A DNA stretch of 7,147 nucleotides from Gammaproteobacteria bacterium (GTDB lineage: Bacteria; Pseudomonadota; Gammaproteobacteria; Thiomicrospirales; Thiomicrospiraceae). Of the stretch, positions 6,018-7,147 are shown in pieces (the stretch's first letter is position 1; every line of letters starts with the position of its first letter). The stretch covers positions 1 to 7,147 of the forward strand of contig JAADDM010000007.1 in NCBI GenBank assembly GCA_013153955.1, given 5' to 3'. The notes beneath the pieces are model-generated. The model saw nothing but the letters and a program-made list of their open reading frames with translations, had not been told where the DNA came from and made no database searches. The position numbers and the translations under genes are program-made.

Positions 6018-6932
6018 ATGACTACAAGACTCAGTTTTGAGATACGCGAAGCCGTGGTTTCTGTATTGGGAAAGATTTTTTGGCTGAAGGCTCCTTTCCG
6101 AACGTTTTTGCTTTCTTGTGGTGTGCCTCCAGAAATGTACGACCGCTATGCGGATGAATCAAAGTACAAAATTGCGCGGCACGTTTTGGGTGATTTGGAT
6201 CTAATGGGGGATGAAGGGTATCTGATTCAGCGAAAAATTGTTACGGAACTTTGTAGGTTAAGGAAAATCCCTGATGAGAATGTTGTGGACAGAGATTCGG
6301 CCATTGAATCTTTGCGTTGGTTGAAGAAATTGGCCCTAGAGCAAAAGATAACTGTGGAGGAGGAGCGGGCTCGGACAGAGGATAGAACTTACAAGGCACG
6401 GCAGCGGCAGTTAGCTATAGCAGCACGTGCACAAAAAATGGAGAAGTTGAGAGCCGAGTTTATCGCGATGACAATGGCAGAGAGTGCTGAAGAAGTGCAG
6501 CGTCGGGGGTATGATTTGGAGGAACTCCTTGCACAACTTTTTGAAGTACATGAAATTACTTATCGTCGGCCATATAGGGTAGGTAATGAGCAGATAGATG
6601 GACATTTTGTGTACAAGGGATTTGATTATTTGGTAGAAGCAAGGTGGCGGTCGAAACCCCCTTCTGAAGCTGATCTAGTAGCGTTTAGAAGGAAAGTTGA
6701 AAAGAAGTTGGAAAGTACGCGAGGATTATTTTTGTCTATGATGGGTTATCGTCCAGAAGTGTTATATGAATTTGCGCGTGGAGAGCGTTCCAGTATTATT
6801 CTGATGGATGGGCAAGACTTAATCCTCATTTTGGAAGGGCATGTTTCCTTGACTGATGCGCTGGACTTGAAAATTCGTAAAGCGGCCCAAGAAGGTATTG
6901 TTTACTTTCCGTTAGCCCAAAGGCTCCGGTAA
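6018..6932 (+). CDS. Restriction-endonuclease-like protein with unknown N-terminal domain (cassette 8)
   Basis: The protein has 304 residues. Residues 1-95 form a compact helical domain (LFxxxGVPPEMYDRY-like, then SKYKIARHVLGDL), not recognised, perhaps sensing or DNA binding. Residues 105-160 are a charged helix, rich in Arg, Glu and Gln, probably a coiled coil. From 164 the order GYDLEELLAQLF (Glu168/169), EQIDGHF (Asp194), DYLVEARW (Glu207, Arg209), RRKVEKK and TRGLFLSMMGY follows the Mrr-like or PD-(D/E)XK restriction endonuclease fold. The usual catalytic Lys of ExK is Arg209 here, which may weaken cleavage or be normal for this subfamily. ATG 6018 is 26 bases inside the cassette, with a modest GAGAAG three bases upstream. 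The stop ends six bases before R'' of attC8. A defence role is inferred. Confidence 0.7.
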   Translation: MTTRLSFEIREAVVSVLGKIFWLKAPFRTFLLSCGVPPEMYDRYADESKYKIARHVLGDLDLMGDEGYLIQRKIVTELCRLRKIPDENVVDRDSAIESLRWLKKLALEQKITVEEERARTEDRTYKARQRQLAIAARAQKMEKLRAEFIAMTMAESAEEVQRRGYDLEELLAQLFEVHEITYRRPYRVGNEQIDGHFVYKGFDYLVEARWRSKPPSEADLVAFRRKVEKKLESTRGLFLSMMGYRPEVLYEFARGERSSIILMDGQDLILILEGHVSLTDALDLKIRKAAQEGIVYFPLAQRLR

Positions 6933-6938
6933 AAAGGC

Positions 6939-7062
6939 GGCCAACCCCGCGTGCAGCGGACGGGGCTGCGCCCCTCGGGAACCGTGGTGGCGAAAAAGCA
7001 GGGTTGGGCTCGCTGGCGGTGGTGCTGGATGACACGCCCCGCCGCTGACGCCCATATTAGCC
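6939..7062 (+). repeat. attC8, long class, 124 bp, with altered crossover base
   Basis: R'' GGCCAAC (6939-6945) complements the start of cassette 8 (GTTGGCC). The right box reads ATTAGCC (7056-7062), with A where all seven other sites have G just before the crossover. The arms GCGTGCAGCGGACGGGGC and GCCCCGCCGCTGACGC match attC2, including an extra G in place of T. Cassette 9 begins at 7057. Confidence 0.9.
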
Positions 7063-7083
7063 AGCATTTCTTACTTCCCGAAC

Positions 7084-7111
7084 TTGACATCCTTTTGGAA
7101 TAGACTATAAT
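7084..7111 (+). promoter_or_regulatory. Consensus sigma70-type promoter at the head of cassette 9
   Basis: TTGACA (7084-7089) and TATAAT (7106-7111) both match the consensus exactly, with a 16-base spacer. Transcription should begin about seven bases after the second box, near 7118. The promoter is inside the cassette (27 bases after its start), so it moves with it and does not depend on the array promoter. It is the only convincing promoter in the window. Confidence 0.8.
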
Positions 7112-7118
7112 TGTGACT

Positions 7119-7147
7119 ATGAGGCCGCCATCGCGCTATGAAATCAT
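7119..7147 (+). CDS. Possible start of the cassette 9 gene, 3' partial
   Basis: ATG 7119 falls at the predicted transcription start, so a leaderless mRNA is possible; the nine visible residues begin MRPPSRYE. A second ATG at 7138, in another frame, would give about a 20-base leader with GAGG (7121-7124) rather far upstream. Too little is present to choose between them or to name a product. Confidence 0.3.

Larger units (their letters stand above)
1..7147 (+). mobile_element. Integron gene-cassette array (interior part)
   Basis: Eight imperfectly palindromic attC sites, all in one orientation, alternate with short genes on the same strand. Cassettes are 1275, 752, 868, 680, 816, 1057 and 1065 bp long for numbers 2 to 8, the usual size for gene cassettes. 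Cassette borders are set between G and TT of each GTTRRRY-like box. In every complete cassette the first six bases plus that G are the exact reverse complement of the 7-base RYYYAAC-like box near its 3' end, as expected of units that once existed as circles. No integrase, attI or Pc promoter is visible. The strong likeness of the sites to each other argues for a sedentary chromosomal integron; this is inference. Confidence 0.95.

Noticed and set aside
5800..6021. Forward 73-residue frame across attC7
   Set aside because: Most of it is attC sequence; it overlaps the proline-rich gene and the start of the cassette 8 gene, and has no supporting signal.
475..7062. CRISPR array
   Set aside because: The repeats are long imperfect palindromes spaced by whole genes, not short identical repeats with 30-40 base spacers.
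1..7147. Integrase, attI, tRNA, rRNA or insertion sequence
   Set aside because: I looked for these and saw no tyrosine recombinase motifs, no transposase frame and no tRNA-like fold in either strand.

Overview
The window is a stretch of an integron gene-cassette array. Eight attC recombination sites (475-549, 1701-1824, 2452-2576, 3361-3444, 4050-4124, 4815-4940, 5873-5997, 6939-7062) all face the same way. They separate seven complete cassettes and two partial ones, and every credible gene lies on the + strand. Each complete cassette starts at the TT of a GTTRRRY-like box, and its first bases are the reverse complement of the RYYYAAC-like box at its own 3' end. That fixes the cassette borders from sequence alone. 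No integrase gene, attI site or cassette promoter Pc is inside the window, so this is an interior or distal part of the array. The attC sites resemble each other and fall into only two classes: short, 75-84 bp, and long, 124-126 bp. This suggests a large sedentary chromosomal integron rather than a clinical mobile one. The host cannot be named: cassette genes come from many sources, and their base composition, mostly AT-leaning and very AT-rich in the first gene, contrasts with the GC-rich attC sites.

Layout. Cassette 1 (partial) carries the 3' end of a GmrSD-type restriction protein with a DUF1524 HNH domain. Cassette 2 (544-1818) carries a PD-(D/E)XK nuclease-like protein. Cassette 3 (1819-2570) carries a four-helix membrane protein. 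Cassette 4 (2571-3438) carries an unrecognised soluble protein. Cassette 5 (3439-4118) carries a coiled-coil protein with a C-terminal zinc ribbon. Cassette 6 (4119-4934) carries an AbiU2-like HEPN protein. Cassette 7 (4935-5991) is a three-gene unit: a membrane protein, a 71-residue acidic peptide and a 53-residue proline-rich peptide. Cassette 8 (5992-7056) carries a protein with a C-terminal restriction-endonuclease-like domain. Cassette 9 (from 7057, cut by the window end) opens with a near-perfect sigma70 promoter.

Taken together, four of the eight cassettes with a readable gene encode nuclease-type domains typical of anti-phage systems (HNH, two PD-(D/E)XK-like, HEPN). Two more encode small membrane proteins of a kind often seen as effectors. 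The likely reading is a cassette array stocked with defence genes, each a self-contained unit that can be reshuffled. Function is inferred from motifs; none is shown by the sequence alone. The most unusual points are the three-gene cassette 7, the 10-bp terminal complementarity of several cassettes, the altered crossover base in the last attC, and the internal promoter of cassette 9.
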